From NCBI GenBank assembly GCA_030848925.1, contig JANFFA010000001.1:992001-1056000 (forward strand): 64,000 bases of DNA. The letters are read 5' to 3'. The position numbers were made by a program, and so were the translations under genes. Positions 1 to 8,652 of this stretch are shown here, piece after piece (within the stretch, counting starts at the first letter, position 1; every line of letters starts with the position of its first letter). The notes under the pieces were generated by a model that did no database searches, was not told where the DNA came from, and saw only the letters and a list, made by a program, of their open reading frames with translations. This DNA comes from Rhodalgimonas zhirmunskyi (GTDB lineage Bacteria; Pseudomonadota; Alphaproteobacteria; Rhodobacterales; Rhodobacteraceae).

Positions 1-322
1 GCAGGTCGATCTCTTCGTTCACCACCAACCCGGCGTGCTTGCCGGGGGTGAAATTGCCGTATTCGCCCACCTTCTCGATCACGCAGCTCTCGTTTCGGGT
101 CAGCGCCATAACCTCGCCCAGCTTTTCCAACTCGGGCATGATGCTGTCCATGTCGCCCGCGATCCGCGTGGCTTTCACGCCCACGTAGGCGGCGACAAGC
201 TGGGCCTCGGAAATCCCCATTTTGTCGGCGAAATCGCGGTCGCGCATCTTCGGGTTATCGGCCCGTGCGGCGCGGATCTCGGCGGCGCTCAATTCTTTGG
301 AAACAGTTGAAGTCTCCGTCAC
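1..322 (-). CDS. hmuS: Hemin-degrading factor HmuS/HemS family, N-terminal part
   Basis: The gene runs off the left edge; only about 107 N-terminal residues are visible. The reading begins VTETSTVSKELSAAEIRAAR and continues with a MRDRDFADKMGISEAQLVAAYVG-like stretch, which is typical of the HemS/ChuS/HmuS family of cytoplasmic heme-handling or heme-degrading proteins. I chose the GTG start at 322 because AAAGGA lies 8 bases upstream and no better ATG is present. It is divergent from the TonB-dependent receptor at 552, the usual hmu arrangement. The family assignment rests on the N-terminal motif and the neighbour, because the C-terminal half is not visible. Confidence 0.8.
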   Translation of the reverse strand, partial: MTETSTVSKELSAAEIRAARADNPKMRDRDFADKMGISEAQLVAAYVGVKATRIAGDMDSIMPELEKLGEVMALTRNESCVIEKVGEYGNFTPGKHAGLVVNEEIDL

Positions 323-551
323 GTCAGCAGTCCTTTCGCATCGTGTAGATTTGGGCGATTGGCTGGTGACGCGTCTGCAACACTGGCTGGAATGATCCGA
401 ATCCCGTTTCGGCTCGAATCGTTGACAAAAATAGTCGGCCATTCTAGCGAAGGCAAGCACCCCATTGCCGGGGCGCATCAAAAAAACTCGTCACCACGAA
501 GCCAGCAATCCGCCAGCCCCGACACGTGAGACTCAAAAAGGGACTGAACGA

Positions 552-2555
552 ATGCGCGCGAATACTTCCGCGAAAGCGGCGCTTTTGATGGGCGCCGCTC
601 TCATCTGGGCCATGCCCGCCACTGCACAAGACAACGTCACCGACCTCGACGCCGTCGATCTTGGCAAATCCAAGCGCGAGGTGCTGACCGATACGGCCAC
701 CTCGCAAACCACTGTCGATCAAGAGGAAATCGAAGACCGCCAAGCCAGCACCATCGCCGAACTGGTCGATTCCGTGCCCGGCGTCACCCTGATCAACGGC
801 CAGACCCCGCAAGGCTCGGGCATCAATATCCGCGGCTTCGGCGCCAACTCCACCTATGGCAGCGACCAAAAGGTCATCATCCAGATCGACGATGCCGATG
901 TCGGGGCCGAGGAACTCTATCGAATCGGCACCCAGCTTTACACCGACCCGCAACTCTACAAGCAGGTCGACGTGGTGCGCGGCATGGCGGGCACGTTCGA
1001 ATACGGCTCGGGCGCGATTGGCGGCATGGTCCGGCTTGAAACCAAGGACGCCTCGGATTTCACCGGCGGCGTGCCCGGTTTCAAACTGCGCCAAACGCTG
1101 CAATTTTCGACCAACGGCGATGGCATCACCAGTTCCACCATCATGGCGTGGCAGCCGACGGATGATTTCGAAACCCTGTTCAACTACACCTATTCCGAAC
1201 AGTCGGATCAGACCGACGGCGCGGGCAACACCATCGGCAATTCCGCCTATGCCCTGCCCAGTTGGCAATTCAAGGCCAAGAAAACCTTTGGCAACGGCGA
1301 TCACGCGCTGACCTTCTCGCTCACCGATACCAATTCCGATGAAAGCGACGTGCCCTATGACACGTTCCAGACGACCGCTGGCAGCTTCGGCAATGTCGAC
1401 CGGCAAACCCATGCGCGCACCGGCACGCTGAAATACACTTACAACCCGGTCGACAACAACCTGATCGACCTCGACGTGACGCTGTCCTACGCCGATCAAC
1501 AGATCGACACCGAATATGTCGATGGCAGCTCGCCGCTTCAAACCGGCAGCGCCGCCGCCTTTTGCGCCAGCCCCTTCCTCGGGGTGGTCTGCGCCGATCA
1601 CCGCTACGAGACGACCAAGCTGACCATCAAGAACACCGCCCGGTTCGACACCGGCGCCGTCGGCCACACCCTGCGCACCGGCGTCGAGTTCAAGCGCCGC
1701 GAGCGGCTCGACGCGGCCTCGGCTGCGGGCGGCACCGATGATCGCATCGCGCTTTTCGTGGTCGATGACATGAAGATCGGCCAGCGGTTCACCTTCACCC
1801 CCGCCCTGCGCTACGAGACACAAGAGATCGGCAACGGCACGGTGTCCTATTCCAATGATGCGCTGATGGGCGGGGCCTCGGCCTTCTACAGGTTCGACAA
1901 CGGCCTCGGCTTTTTCGGCTCGGCCGCCTATACCGAGAACCTGCCGATCATCGACGATCTGACCAACCCCACCTACATGACCCAAAGCGAAAAGGCCCGC
2001 AGCTTCGAGATCGGCCTGTCCTACGATCGCCTCGATGTCTTTGCCCCGGGCGATGACCTGTCGTTCAAACTGACCGGCTACAAGACCAAGGTCTGGGACA
2101 TCACCTCCTACACCACCTCGACCATGACCCCGATCACTGATGCCGATCTCGAAGGGCTCGAGCTTGAGGCCGCCTACAGCATGGCCAACGGGCTCTACAT
2201 GGATCTCAACGCCAACCTCCAGCGCGGCAAGGCCTACACCTCGGCCTCGGGCACCGACTGGACCGGCCTGCCCGCCGATCAACTGCGCCTGACCCTCGGC
2301 AAGAAGTGGACGCAAGAGCTTGACCTGAGCTGGGAGGTCGTCGCCAACAAGCGCATCACCACCACCTCGGGCACCACGCCCTCCAGCGTCGTGCATAACC
2401 TGCGCGCCACCTATCGCCCGCAGCACGGCCTGCTTGAGGGGGCCGAGTTTCGCGTCGGGGTCGAGAACCTCCTCGATCTCGACTACACCCCCCACCTCGC
2501 CACCCGCAAGGCCCCGGGCCGCACCCTCAAACTCACGCTGTCCAAGACGTTCTGA
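552..2555 (+). CDS. hmuR: TonB-dependent heme/hemoglobin receptor
   Basis: The 667-residue product has an N-terminal signal peptide (residues 1 to about 26, ending ATA-Q), then a plug domain (about 45-160, with the VPGVTLINGQ and RGFGANS segments), and a long beta-barrel rich in alternating aromatic residues that ends in a C-terminal Phe, as expected for BAM-inserted outer-membrane proteins. The ATG at 552 is preceded by AAAGGGA; an upstream in-frame extension would hide the signal peptide, so I rejected it. The divergent hmuS-like gene supports heme as ligand. A TTGACA hexamer at 422-427 could be a -35 box, but I see no convincing -10. Iron control is likely by family precedent only. Substrate is inferred from context. 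Confidence 0.85.
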   Translation: MRANTSAKAALLMGAALIWAMPATAQDNVTDLDAVDLGKSKREVLTDTATSQTTVDQEEIEDRQASTIAELVDSVPGVTLINGQTPQGSGINIRGFGANSTYGSDQKVIIQIDDADVGAEELYRIGTQLYTDPQLYKQVDVVRGMAGTFEYGSGAIGGMVRLETKDASDFTGGVPGFKLRQTLQFSTNGDGITSSTIMAWQPTDDFETLFNYTYSEQSDQTDGAGNTIGNSAYALPSWQFKAKKTFGNGDHALTFSLTDTNSDESDVPYDTFQTTAGSFGNVDRQTHARTGTLKYTYNPVDNNLIDLDVTLSYADQQIDTEYVDGSSPLQTGSAAAFCASPFLGVVCADHRYETTKLTIKNTARFDTGAVGHTLRTGVEFKRRERLDAASAAGGTDDRIALFVVDDMKIGQRFTFTPALRYETQEIGNGTVSYSNDALMGGASAFYRFDNGLGFFGSAAYTENLPIIDDLTNPTYMTQSEKARSFEIGLSYDRLDVFAPGDDLSFKLTGYKTKVWDITSYTTSTMTPITDADLEGLELEAAYSMANGLYMDLNANLQRGKAYTSASGTDWTGLPADQLRLTLGKKWTQELDLSWEVVANKRITTTSGTTPSSVVHNLRATYRPQHGLLEGAEFRVGVENLLDLDYTPHLATRKAPGRTLKLTLSKTF

Positions 2556-2608
2556 GCGGGTCCGCCACGCCGAAGACCGGCGAACCGATCAGCACTCGAA
2601 ACCAGACA

Positions 2609-2634
2609 GGCCCTCGCGGAACATCGCGAGGGCC
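2609..2634 (+). terminator. Hairpin after hmuR, likely terminator
   Basis: A perfect 10-bp inverted repeat (GGCCCTCGCG and CGCGAGGGCC) surrounds a 6-base loop, starting 54 bases after the hmuR stop. No clear T-tract follows, so it may act by stability rather than as a classical intrinsic terminator. Confidence 0.6.
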
Positions 2635-2768
2635 ATGTTGCATCGAAATCCTATTGTGCGGGCCAACAGGCCATAAGCAGACCGTCGCAGCCAAAGAAAA
2701 CCCGCTTTCCCCGCCAAAGAATGAACCAATCCCTTCCGCTGGCGTTGAGCCAACAAAGGAGAGTTCCC

Positions 2769-3053
2769 ATGGCCAATAAAACGACCGACAGCACACAACC
2801 CGACTCGTCAGCCGAAACAGAGGGCCTGACAGTCGTCACCCCCGGTGAAGACCGTGACATCCGCGAGGAACCCGTCGATCGCGACGACCCACCCGTCGCC
2901 GACCTCGCCCGCGAACTGCCGCCCGAAATAAAAGACGCCGTGCGCCAGGAAGGCACTTGGGAAGGTGACGCGGGCCGCCACGACGGCGACGATGCACAGG
3001 AAACCTCCGGCGCGCTCAGCGGCGTTGAAAACGACCGCGGCGCCGGTGCTTAG
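2769..3053 (+). CDS. Small acidic hypothetical protein
   Basis: This 94-residue protein (begins MANKTTDSTQPDSSAETEG) is strongly acidic and polar, rich in Asp, Glu, Gly and Pro, with no membrane segment, signal peptide or cysteine. It looks intrinsically disordered, with a middle DLARELPPEIKDAVRQEG stretch that could be helical. I chose the ATG at 2769 because AAAGGAG sits just upstream; an in-frame ATG at 2721 lacks that spacing. It stands alone between hmuR and mur. I recognise no family. The clear ribosome-binding site and third-position GC bias support a real gene. Confidence 0.55.
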   Translation: MANKTTDSTQPDSSAETEGLTVVTPGEDRDIREEPVDRDDPPVADLARELPPEIKDAVRQEGTWEGDAGRHDGDDAQETSGALSGVENDRGAGA

Positions 3054-3280
3054 AGGCTAGCACCTATCGCACTCGTGAAGCCGCACACCCACGGCTTCCA
3101 AAGTGTCGCGGCACCTTGAAATGCGCAAGGCCGCCGTCTGCTCCGGTCATTCAATAATGCTTCCGCTGGACGGATCAGCCATGCGCATTTCGGTGCGCAT
3201 GGCTTGCGCACGCATCGCATCGACAATGCCCGCAAGGGCCGCGCTATCGCCCCCGTGCCACACCTTTGCAATCAGCGCCC

Positions 3281-3718
3281 CTACTCCGCGCCGCCAGCCT
3301 TCTTGCGCACGTAAAGCTCCAGCCGGTGATGCACGATCTCATAACCCAGCGCCTCGGCCACCTCGGCTTGCAACTTCTCGATCCGCTCATTGGCGAATTC
3401 CATCACCTCGCCGGTGTCCACATCGATCATGTGATCATGGTGATGCGTCTCGGAATGCTCGAAGCGCGCCGGTGTGCCCTCGAACTGGTGGCGCAGGATC
3501 ACGCCTTGCGCTTCCAACTCGGTCAGCGTGCGATAGACCGTCGACAGCGAAATCCCCGGCACCACGTCCTCGGCCCGGCGCTGCAATTCCACTGCTTCCG
3601 GGTGGTCTTCGGCCTCGGCCAGAACCGACAAAAGCGCCGCCCGCTGGCGGGTGATGCGCACCCCTGCACGGCGCAGCGCAGAGGTCAGGTTCTCGGTTCG
3701 GCGATCAATCTCGGTCAT
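3281..3718 (-). CDS. mur: Fur-family regulator, probably Mur (manganese-responsive)
   Basis: A 145-residue Fur-superfamily repressor. The winged helix-turn-helix lies at about residues 15-80 (ITRQRAALLSVL and ISLSTVYRTLTEL), followed by the metal-site motif HHHDH at 92-96 and a dimerisation domain. There is no cysteine, so the C-terminal CxxC structural zinc site of many Fur and Zur proteins is absent. I chose ATG 3718 because the family starts close to this point; an upstream in-frame start at 3754 adds only basic residues. It is divergent from sitABCD and separated by a palindromic site. In Rhodobacterales this Fur paralogue is known to act as Mur, repressing sitABCD in response to manganese. 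The Mur rather than Fur assignment follows from context. Confidence 0.8.
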   Translation of the reverse strand: MTEIDRRTENLTSALRRAGVRITRQRAALLSVLAEAEDHPEAVELQRRAEDVVPGISLSTVYRTLTELEAQGVILRHQFEGTPARFEHSETHHHDHMIDVDTGEVMEFANERIEKLQAEVAEALGYEIVHHRLELYVRKKAGGAE

Positions 3719-3760
3719 GGACCGTTTTTTGCGCATTTCGCATGAACAGCGCAAGTCTTA

Positions 3761-3779
3761 GATGCGAATGATTTGCAAT
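3761..3779. promoter_or_regulatory. Candidate Mur/Fur operator in mur-sitA intergenic region
   Basis: The imperfect palindrome GATGCGAATGATTTGCAAT is centred at 3770 and matches the general TTGCAAAT-N-ATTTGCAA shape of alphaproteobacterial Mur/Fur sites. It lies 43 bases upstream of the mur start and 64 bases upstream of sitA, directly before a TTGACA -35-like hexamer at 3784-3789. A second, weaker half-site-like TTGCGAACCATTC begins at 3791. Location and symmetry suggest joint control of mur and sitABCD; binding is inferred. Confidence 0.6.
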
Positions 3780-3842
3780 TAGCTTGACAGTTGCGAACCA
3801 TTCCTAGAAGCATTCTAGATAACACAAGCAACGGAGAATGAG

Positions 3843-4742
3843 ATGTTCAGCAGACGCGCAGCACTGGGATTCCTCGCTGGCCTCGCCCTTACGGCAGGTT
3901 CGGCAGCCCCCGCATGGGCGAAGGACAAGCTCAAGGTCGTCACCACCTTCACCGTGATCGCCGACATGGCCCAGAACGTCGCCGGGGACGCCGCCGAAGT
4001 GGTGTCCATCACCCGCCCCGGTGCCGAAATCCACGGCTATCAACCCACCCCGCGCGATCTGGTGCGCGCACAGGGCGCCGACCTGATCCTGTGGAACGGG
4101 CTCAACCTCGAACGCTGGTTCGAACAGTTCTTCTCCAACCTCAGCGACGTGCCCGCCGCCACCGTTTCCGACGGGGTCGAGCCGATCTCGATCGCGGGCG
4201 GGGACTACACTGGCAAGCCCAACCCGCACGGCTGGATGGCGCTTTCCTCGGCCGAAATCTACATCGATAACATCCGCGATGCCCTGACCAAGGTCGATCC
4301 CGACAATGCCGAAGTCTACGCCGCCAACGCCAAGGCCTATAAGGCAAAGATGGCCGAAATCATCGGCCCCCTGCGCGAGGCCACCCGCGCCCTGCCCGAA
4401 GAGCGCCGCTGGCTGGTCACCTCCGAAGGCGCGTTTTCGTATCTGGCCCGCGATTTCGGGCTCAGGGAAGTCTACCTCTGGCCCATCAACGCCGACGCCC
4501 AAGGCACGCCGCAACAGGTCCGCAAGGTGATCGACACCATGCGCGAACATGCCATTCCGACGATCTTTTCCGAATCCACCGTTTCGGACAAACCCGCGCG
4601 TCAGGTTGCCCGCGAAACCGGCGCGGCCTACGGTGGTGTTCTCTACGTCGACAGCCTCAGCCCCGAGGGCGGCCCGGTGCCAAGCTATCTCGACCTTCTG
4701 CGCGTCACCTCGGAAACCATCTTGAAAGGCCTACAGGAATGA
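3843..4742 (+). CDS. sitA: Manganese/iron ABC transporter, substrate-binding protein
   Basis: A 299-residue periplasmic metal-binding protein of cluster A-I. The N-terminus FSRRAALGFLAGLALTAG, ending in AWA, is a signal peptide with a twin-arginine-like pair. Likely metal ligands are the His of GAEIHGYQP, the His of NPHGWMAL, the Glu of FSESTVSD and the Asp of YVDSLS, the His-His-Glu-Asp set of SitA/PsaA/MntC proteins. No His-rich loop of ZnuA type is present, which favours Mn/Fe over Zn. GGAG precedes the ATG. Its TGA overlaps the sitB ATG by four bases. It is probably repressed by the adjacent Mur. Confidence 0.88.
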   Translation: MFSRRAALGFLAGLALTAGSAAPAWAKDKLKVVTTFTVIADMAQNVAGDAAEVVSITRPGAEIHGYQPTPRDLVRAQGADLILWNGLNLERWFEQFFSNLSDVPAATVSDGVEPISIAGGDYTGKPNPHGWMALSSAEIYIDNIRDALTKVDPDNAEVYAANAKAYKAKMAEIIGPLREATRALPEERRWLVTSEGAFSYLARDFGLREVYLWPINADAQGTPQQVRKVIDTMREHAIPTIFSESTVSDKPARQVARETGAAYGGVLYVDSLSPEGGPVPSYLDLLRVTSETILKGLQE

Positions 4743-5653
4743 GCAACGACGGCATCCGCGCCGACGGCCTCACCGTCACCTACCGCAACGGCCACACCGC
4801 TCTGCGCGACGCCAGTTTCGTGATCCCGCGCGGCACGATCACGGCGCTGGTGGGCGTCAACGGCGCGGGCAAATCCACGCTGTTCAAGGCGCTGATGGGC
4901 TTCCTGCCCGCCTCCGCTGGCACCGTCGAAATCCTCGGCCAACCCGCCCGCGCGGCGATGAAGGAACAGGCCGTCGCCTACGTCCCACAGGCGGAAGAGG
5001 TCGACTGGACCTTCCCGGTGCTGGTCGAAGACGTGGTGATGATGGGCCGCTACGGCCACATGGGTTTCTTCCGCCGCCCCCGTGCGTCCGATCACGAGGC
5101 GGTCACGGCGGCACTGGCCCGCGTCGGCATGGCCGATTTCCGCGACCGCCAGATTGGTGAGCTTTCGGGCGGCCAGCGCAAGCGCGTCTTCCTCGCCCGC
5201 GCGCTGGCACAGGATGCACAGGTCATCCTGCTCGATGAGCCTTTCACCGGCGTCGATGTGAAAACCGAAGAACAGATCATCGCCCTACTGCGTGATCTGC
5301 GCGCCGAGGGCCGGGTGATGCTGGTGGCAACCCACAACCTTGGCTCGGTGCCCGAATTCTGCGACCGCGTGGTTCTGGTCAAGGGCACCGTGCTCGCCTT
5401 CGGCCCCACGGACGAGGTCTTTACCCCCGACAACCTGCGCGAGGCCTTCGGCGGCGTGCTGCGCCACTTCCTTCTCGAAGGCCAAAGCCTGCACGACGAC
5501 GAAGACGACCGCCGCCTCGAAGTGTTCTCCGACGACGAGCGCCCGCTGGTCATCTACGACGAGCGCACCCACCGGGTAAAGGACGGGGCGAAATCGGGGG
5601 AACCAGACGGGTCAGACACAGCCCAGGACGACAGGGTCAAGGACGCATCATGA
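4739..5653 (+). CDS. sitB: Manganese/iron ABC transporter, ATP-binding protein
   Basis: A 304-residue ABC ATPase. Walker A is GVNGAGKST near residue 39, the signature is LSGGQRKR near 141, Walker B is VILLDEP and the switch His is in ATHN. It powers the SitC/SitD permease at the inner membrane. The last roughly 60 residues, after the catalytic domain, are unusually charged (runs of Asp/Glu/Arg such as HDDEDDRRLEVFSDDE), longer than in most SitB proteins; the function of this tail is unknown. ATGA overlaps couple it to sitA and sitC. Confidence 0.9.
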   Translation: MSNDGIRADGLTVTYRNGHTALRDASFVIPRGTITALVGVNGAGKSTLFKALMGFLPASAGTVEILGQPARAAMKEQAVAYVPQAEEVDWTFPVLVEDVVMMGRYGHMGFFRRPRASDHEAVTAALARVGMADFRDRQIGELSGGQRKRVFLARALAQDAQVILLDEPFTGVDVKTEEQIIALLRDLRAEGRVMLVATHNLGSVPEFCDRVVLVKGTVLAFGPTDEVFTPDNLREAFGGVLRHFLLEGQSLHDDEDDRRLEVFSDDERPLVIYDERTHRVKDGAKSGEPDGSDTAQDDRVKDAS

Positions 5654-6543
5654 CCTGGCTCGAACCCTTCCAATACAGCTACATGACCAACGCGATCTGG
5701 GTCTCGGCGCTGGTCGGCGCGGTCTGCGCTTTTCTGTCGGCCTACCTGATGCTCAAGGGCTGGTCTCTGATCGGCGACGCGCTGTCCCACAGCGTCGTGC
5801 CCGGCGTGGCCGGGGCCTATATGCTGGGCCTGCCCTTCGCCCTCGGCGCGTTCCTCTCGGGCGGGCTTGCGGCGCTGGCGATGCTGTTTCTCAGGCAACG
5901 CTCGGGTTTGAAAGAGGACGTGGTGATCGGCCTGATCTTCACCTCTTTCTTTGGCCTCGGCCTGTTCATGGTGTCGCTCAACCCGATGGCGGTGTCGATC
6001 CAGACCATCATCATGGGCAATATCCTTGCCATCACGCCCAGCGACACGATCCAACTGGCGATCATCGGCGGCGTGTCCCTCGTGGTGCTCTTGGCCAAGT
6101 GGCGCGATCTGCTGGCCGTGTTCTTTGACGAGGCGCACGCCCGCTCCATCGGCCTCAACGTCAGCGCGCTCAGGCTGGTGTTCTTCACCTTGCTCTCGGC
6201 TTCGACCGTGGCCGCGATGCAGACCGTCGGTGCCTTCCTCGTGATCGCGCTGGTCGTCACCCCCGGCGCCACCGCCTATCTGCTGACCGACCGGTTCCCG
6301 CGCCTTTTGATGCTCTCGGTCGCCATCGGCGCGCTCACCTCGGCCTTCGGCGCCTATCTCAGCTATTTCCTCGACGGGGCCACCGGCGGCGTCATCGTCT
6401 GCCTGCAAACCGCGCTTTTCCTGCTGGCGCTGGTCTTCGCACCCAAGCACGGTATGCGCGCCGCGCGCGCCCGCACCCGCGCGGCACTGGCAGAACTCCC
6501 GTCCGATCTCCCGGCCGAGACCCCCACGAAAGAGGCCGCATGA
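5650..6543 (+). CDS. sitC: Manganese/iron ABC transporter, permease SitC
   Basis: A 297-residue ABC-3 family inner-membrane permease with about eight hydrophobic helices. It begins with a short amphipathic segment and has the ALSHSVVPGVAGAYMLG region where the ATPase docks. The C-terminus is a short charged tail (ARARTRAALAELPSD). It pairs with SitD to form a heterodimeric channel for Mn(II)/Fe(II). ATGA overlaps join it to sitB and sitD. Confidence 0.88.
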   Translation: MTWLEPFQYSYMTNAIWVSALVGAVCAFLSAYLMLKGWSLIGDALSHSVVPGVAGAYMLGLPFALGAFLSGGLAALAMLFLRQRSGLKEDVVIGLIFTSFFGLGLFMVSLNPMAVSIQTIIMGNILAITPSDTIQLAIIGGVSLVVLLAKWRDLLAVFFDEAHARSIGLNVSALRLVFFTLLSASTVAAMQTVGAFLVIALVVTPGATAYLLTDRFPRLLMLSVAIGALTSAFGAYLSYFLDGATGGVIVCLQTALFLLALVFAPKHGMRAARARTRAALAELPSDLPAETPTKEAA

Positions 6544-7382
6544 TGTCCGATCTCATGACCGAACTGCTGATGCCGTTCCAGTTTCCCTTCATGCAGAACG
6601 CCTTCCTGATCGTCACGCTGATCGCCCCGGCGGCGGCGATGCTCAGCGCCTTTCTGGTGCTCAAGGGCTGGGCGCTGATGGGCGATGCGACCAGCCACGC
6701 GGTGCTGCCCGGCGTGGTGCTCGCCTATATGGCCGGTATCCCGCTGATCATCGGCGCGTTCCTTGCCGGGCTGGTCTGCGCGCTTGGCACCGGCTTCATC
6801 AAGGACAACTCGCGGATCAAACAGGATACGGTGATGGGCGTCGTCTTCTCGGGCATGTTCGGCGCCGGGATCGTGCTTTACACACAGATCGAATCCTCGC
6901 TCCACCTCGATCATATCCTGTTCGGCAACATGCTGGGCGTGGGCACGGATGATCTCTGGACAGCGGGGCTGATCTCGGGCGCGGTGGCGCTGATCCTCGG
7001 CGTCAAATGGCGCGATTTTCTGACCCATGCCTTCGATCCGGTGCAAGCCCGGATGATCGGCCTGCCCACCACCCTGTTGCACTATGGCCTGCTGGCGATC
7101 CTGTCGGCCACCATCGTGGCGATGCTCTCGTCCGTGGGCATCATCCTGTCGGTCGCCTACCTGATCGCGCCGGGGGCCATCGCCTTCCTGCTGACCCGGC
7201 GCTTTGCCGCCATGCTGCTGGTGTCGATCACCGTGGCGCTGTTTTCCGGGATCGCGGGCATCTATGCCGCCTTCTGGCTCGATGCGTCGCCCGCGCCCAC
7301 CATCGTGCTGATCCTGACCGGGCTGTTCCTCGCCGCGCTGGCCCTGCGCCAGCTGCGCGAACGCCGCGTCACCAGCGCCTGA
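6540..7382 (+). CDS. sitD: Manganese/iron ABC transporter, permease SitD
   Basis: A 280-residue ABC-3 permease, paralogous to SitC (shared LKGWALMGDATSHAVLPGVV-like docking motif and matching helix pattern). It is the last gene of the operon. The start is the first of two adjacent ATG codons, overlapping the sitC stop. Its stop codon lies within a 15-bp tandem repeat and is followed by a GC-rich hairpin. Confidence 0.88.
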   Translation: MMSDLMTELLMPFQFPFMQNAFLIVTLIAPAAAMLSAFLVLKGWALMGDATSHAVLPGVVLAYMAGIPLIIGAFLAGLVCALGTGFIKDNSRIKQDTVMGVVFSGMFGAGIVLYTQIESSLHLDHILFGNMLGVGTDDLWTAGLISGAVALILGVKWRDFLTHAFDPVQARMIGLPTTLLHYGLLAILSATIVAMLSSVGIILSVAYLIAPGAIAFLLTRRFAAMLLVSITVALFSGIAGIYAAFWLDASPAPTIVLILTGLFLAALALRQLRERRVTSA

Positions 7383-7416
7383 CAAGCCCCGACCTGACAA
7401 ACCGCAACCTGAAAAT
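7372..7416 (+). repeat. 15-bp tandem repeat across the sitD stop codon, 3 units
   Basis: Three 15-bp units (7372-7386, 7387-7401, 7402-7416) share the pattern CC-N4-CCTGA-N4. The first contains the sitD TGA; the next two place TGA codons 15 and 30 bases later in the same frame, so the gene has three in-frame stops in series. Confidence 0.75.
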
Positions 7417-7423
7417 CTGCGAA

Positions 7424-7441
7424 GGGGGCCGCAAGGCCCCC
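7424..7441. terminator. GC-rich hairpin between sitD and the FAD oxidase operon
   Basis: A 7-bp perfect stem GGGGGCC / GGCCCCC with a GCAA tetraloop lies between two convergent genes, so it could end transcription from both sides. No T-tract is seen. Confidence 0.6.
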
Positions 7442-7446
7442 CACCC

Positions 7447-8652
7447 TCAAATCACCGCCTGTTCAAGGAACGGCCGCCCCTCGACCACGCGTTCATATCC
7501 CACCTCGCTCAGGTCCAGCGTGCGATAGCCGCCATAGGTGATCAGTTCCGACACCCCCCGCCCGGTGGCCGGGCCCTGCTGCAACCCATGCCCCGAAAAC
7601 CCGTTGGCAAAGATGAAATTCCCCACCTCCGGATGCGGCCCCACGACAAGGTTATGATCCAGCGTGTTATAGGCGTAATGCCCGGCCCACTGGTTCACCA
7701 CCTTGATCGCCTCGAACCCCTCCGACCGCTCGGCCAGCGCGGGCCAGATGATCTCTTCGAATTCTTCATAGCGCGGCTCGAAATCGTCCCAATCCACGCC
7801 CGGATCCTCCACCGGCGGACAGCCGGTCAGAAAGAACCGCCCTTCGGGGCGCACGAACACCCCGGTCGGGTCGATCATCAACGGCAAGCGGCCATTGCAC
7901 ACCCGCGCGCTGCCCTCGGGCGAGGCGGCACAATCGAACACGAACAGCGTGCGCTTGCGCGGCTCCACCGGGATATCCAGCCCCGCCATCGCCGCCGTTT
8001 TCGCCGCTCTTGGCCCCGAGGCATTGACCACCGTCCCGACCTCGATCTCGCCCCCCGAGGCCAGCGTCACATGGCTGATCCGCCCGCCTTCGCGCCGCAT
8101 CGCCACCACTTCATCGTGGATCACCTCCGCGCCCAGCGACCGCGCCTTGGCACGAAATCCGTTCATCAACCCGGTGTTGTTGAACCACCCCTCGCCACTG
8201 CGCCCATAAGAGGCCAGTTCGATATCCTCTACCCGCAGGTGCGGAAACGCCTCGGCCAACTCGTCACGCGACCACAGGACCACATCCGCGCCACAGCTTT
8301 TTTGCGCCTCGTGGTTTTCGCGCAGGATGCGCACCTGCTGCGCATCGCGGGCCAGAAACAGATAGCCGCTGGCGTGGAAATTCAGGTCCGGCCGGTCGCC
8401 GTCCACCTCCATCAACTCCCCGAAATTGCGAATGATCTCGCCGCCATACTGGCTGATCTTCACGTTGATCGGGTTGGAAAATTGCACCCGGATGGACGAG
8501 GCCGACAACCCGGTCGAGGCTTGGCTGTACGTCGGATCCCGCTCCACGATCAGGATCGAGCCATCGAAATCCGGGTTCGCGGCCAGGTAATAGGCGACGG
8601 ACGAGCCGATCACACCGCCCCCCACGATCACCACGTCATAGGCTGTTTTCAT
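7447..8652 (-). CDS. FAD-dependent amine/amino-acid oxidoreductase (DAO family)
   Basis: A 401-residue flavoprotein with an N-terminal Rossmann motif VIVGGGVIGSSVAYYLA (residues 7-23) and the ERDPTYSQASTGLSA segment typical of the DAO superfamily (sarcosine oxidase, glycine oxidase, dimethylglycine dehydrogenase). The C-terminal NGFSGHGLQQGPATGRGVSEL segment is the usual second FAD contact. It probably oxidises a secondary amine or imino compound, transferring electrons to oxygen or a carrier; the substrate cannot be read from the sequence. It is the last gene of a five-gene operon and overlaps the preceding SDR gene by four bases (ATGA). Confidence 0.8.
   Translation of the reverse strand: MKTAYDVVIVGGGVIGSSVAYYLAANPDFDGSILIVERDPTYSQASTGLSASSIRVQFSNPINVKISQYGGEIIRNFGELMEVDGDRPDLNFHASGYLFLARDAQQVRILRENHEAQKSCGADVVLWSRDELAEAFPHLRVEDIELASYGRSGEGWFNNTGLMNGFRAKARSLGAEVIHDEVVAMRREGGRISHVTLASGGEIEVGTVVNASGPRAAKTAAMAGLDIPVEPRKRTLFVFDCAASPEGSARVCNGRLPLMIDPTGVFVRPEGRFFLTGCPPVEDPGVDWDDFEPRYEEFEEIIWPALAERSEGFEAIKVVNQWAGHYAYNTLDHNLVVGPHPEVGNFIFANGFSGHGLQQGPATGRGVSELITYGGYRTLDLSEVGYERVVEGRPFLEQAVI

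Noticed and set aside
422-450. Sigma-70 promoter for hmuR
   Set aside because: TTGACA is present at 422-427 but no acceptable -10 hexamer is found at 16-18 bases, so it is only mentioned with the gene.
444-2495. Long open reading frame antisense to the heme receptor
   Set aside because: High-GC DNA gives long antisense open frames; the plus-strand receptor has signal peptide, plug and barrel, and the antisense translation has no recognisable domain.
3103-3654. Plus-strand frame overlapping mur
   Set aside because: It opposes the Fur-family gene, which has a conserved HHHDH motif and winged helix.
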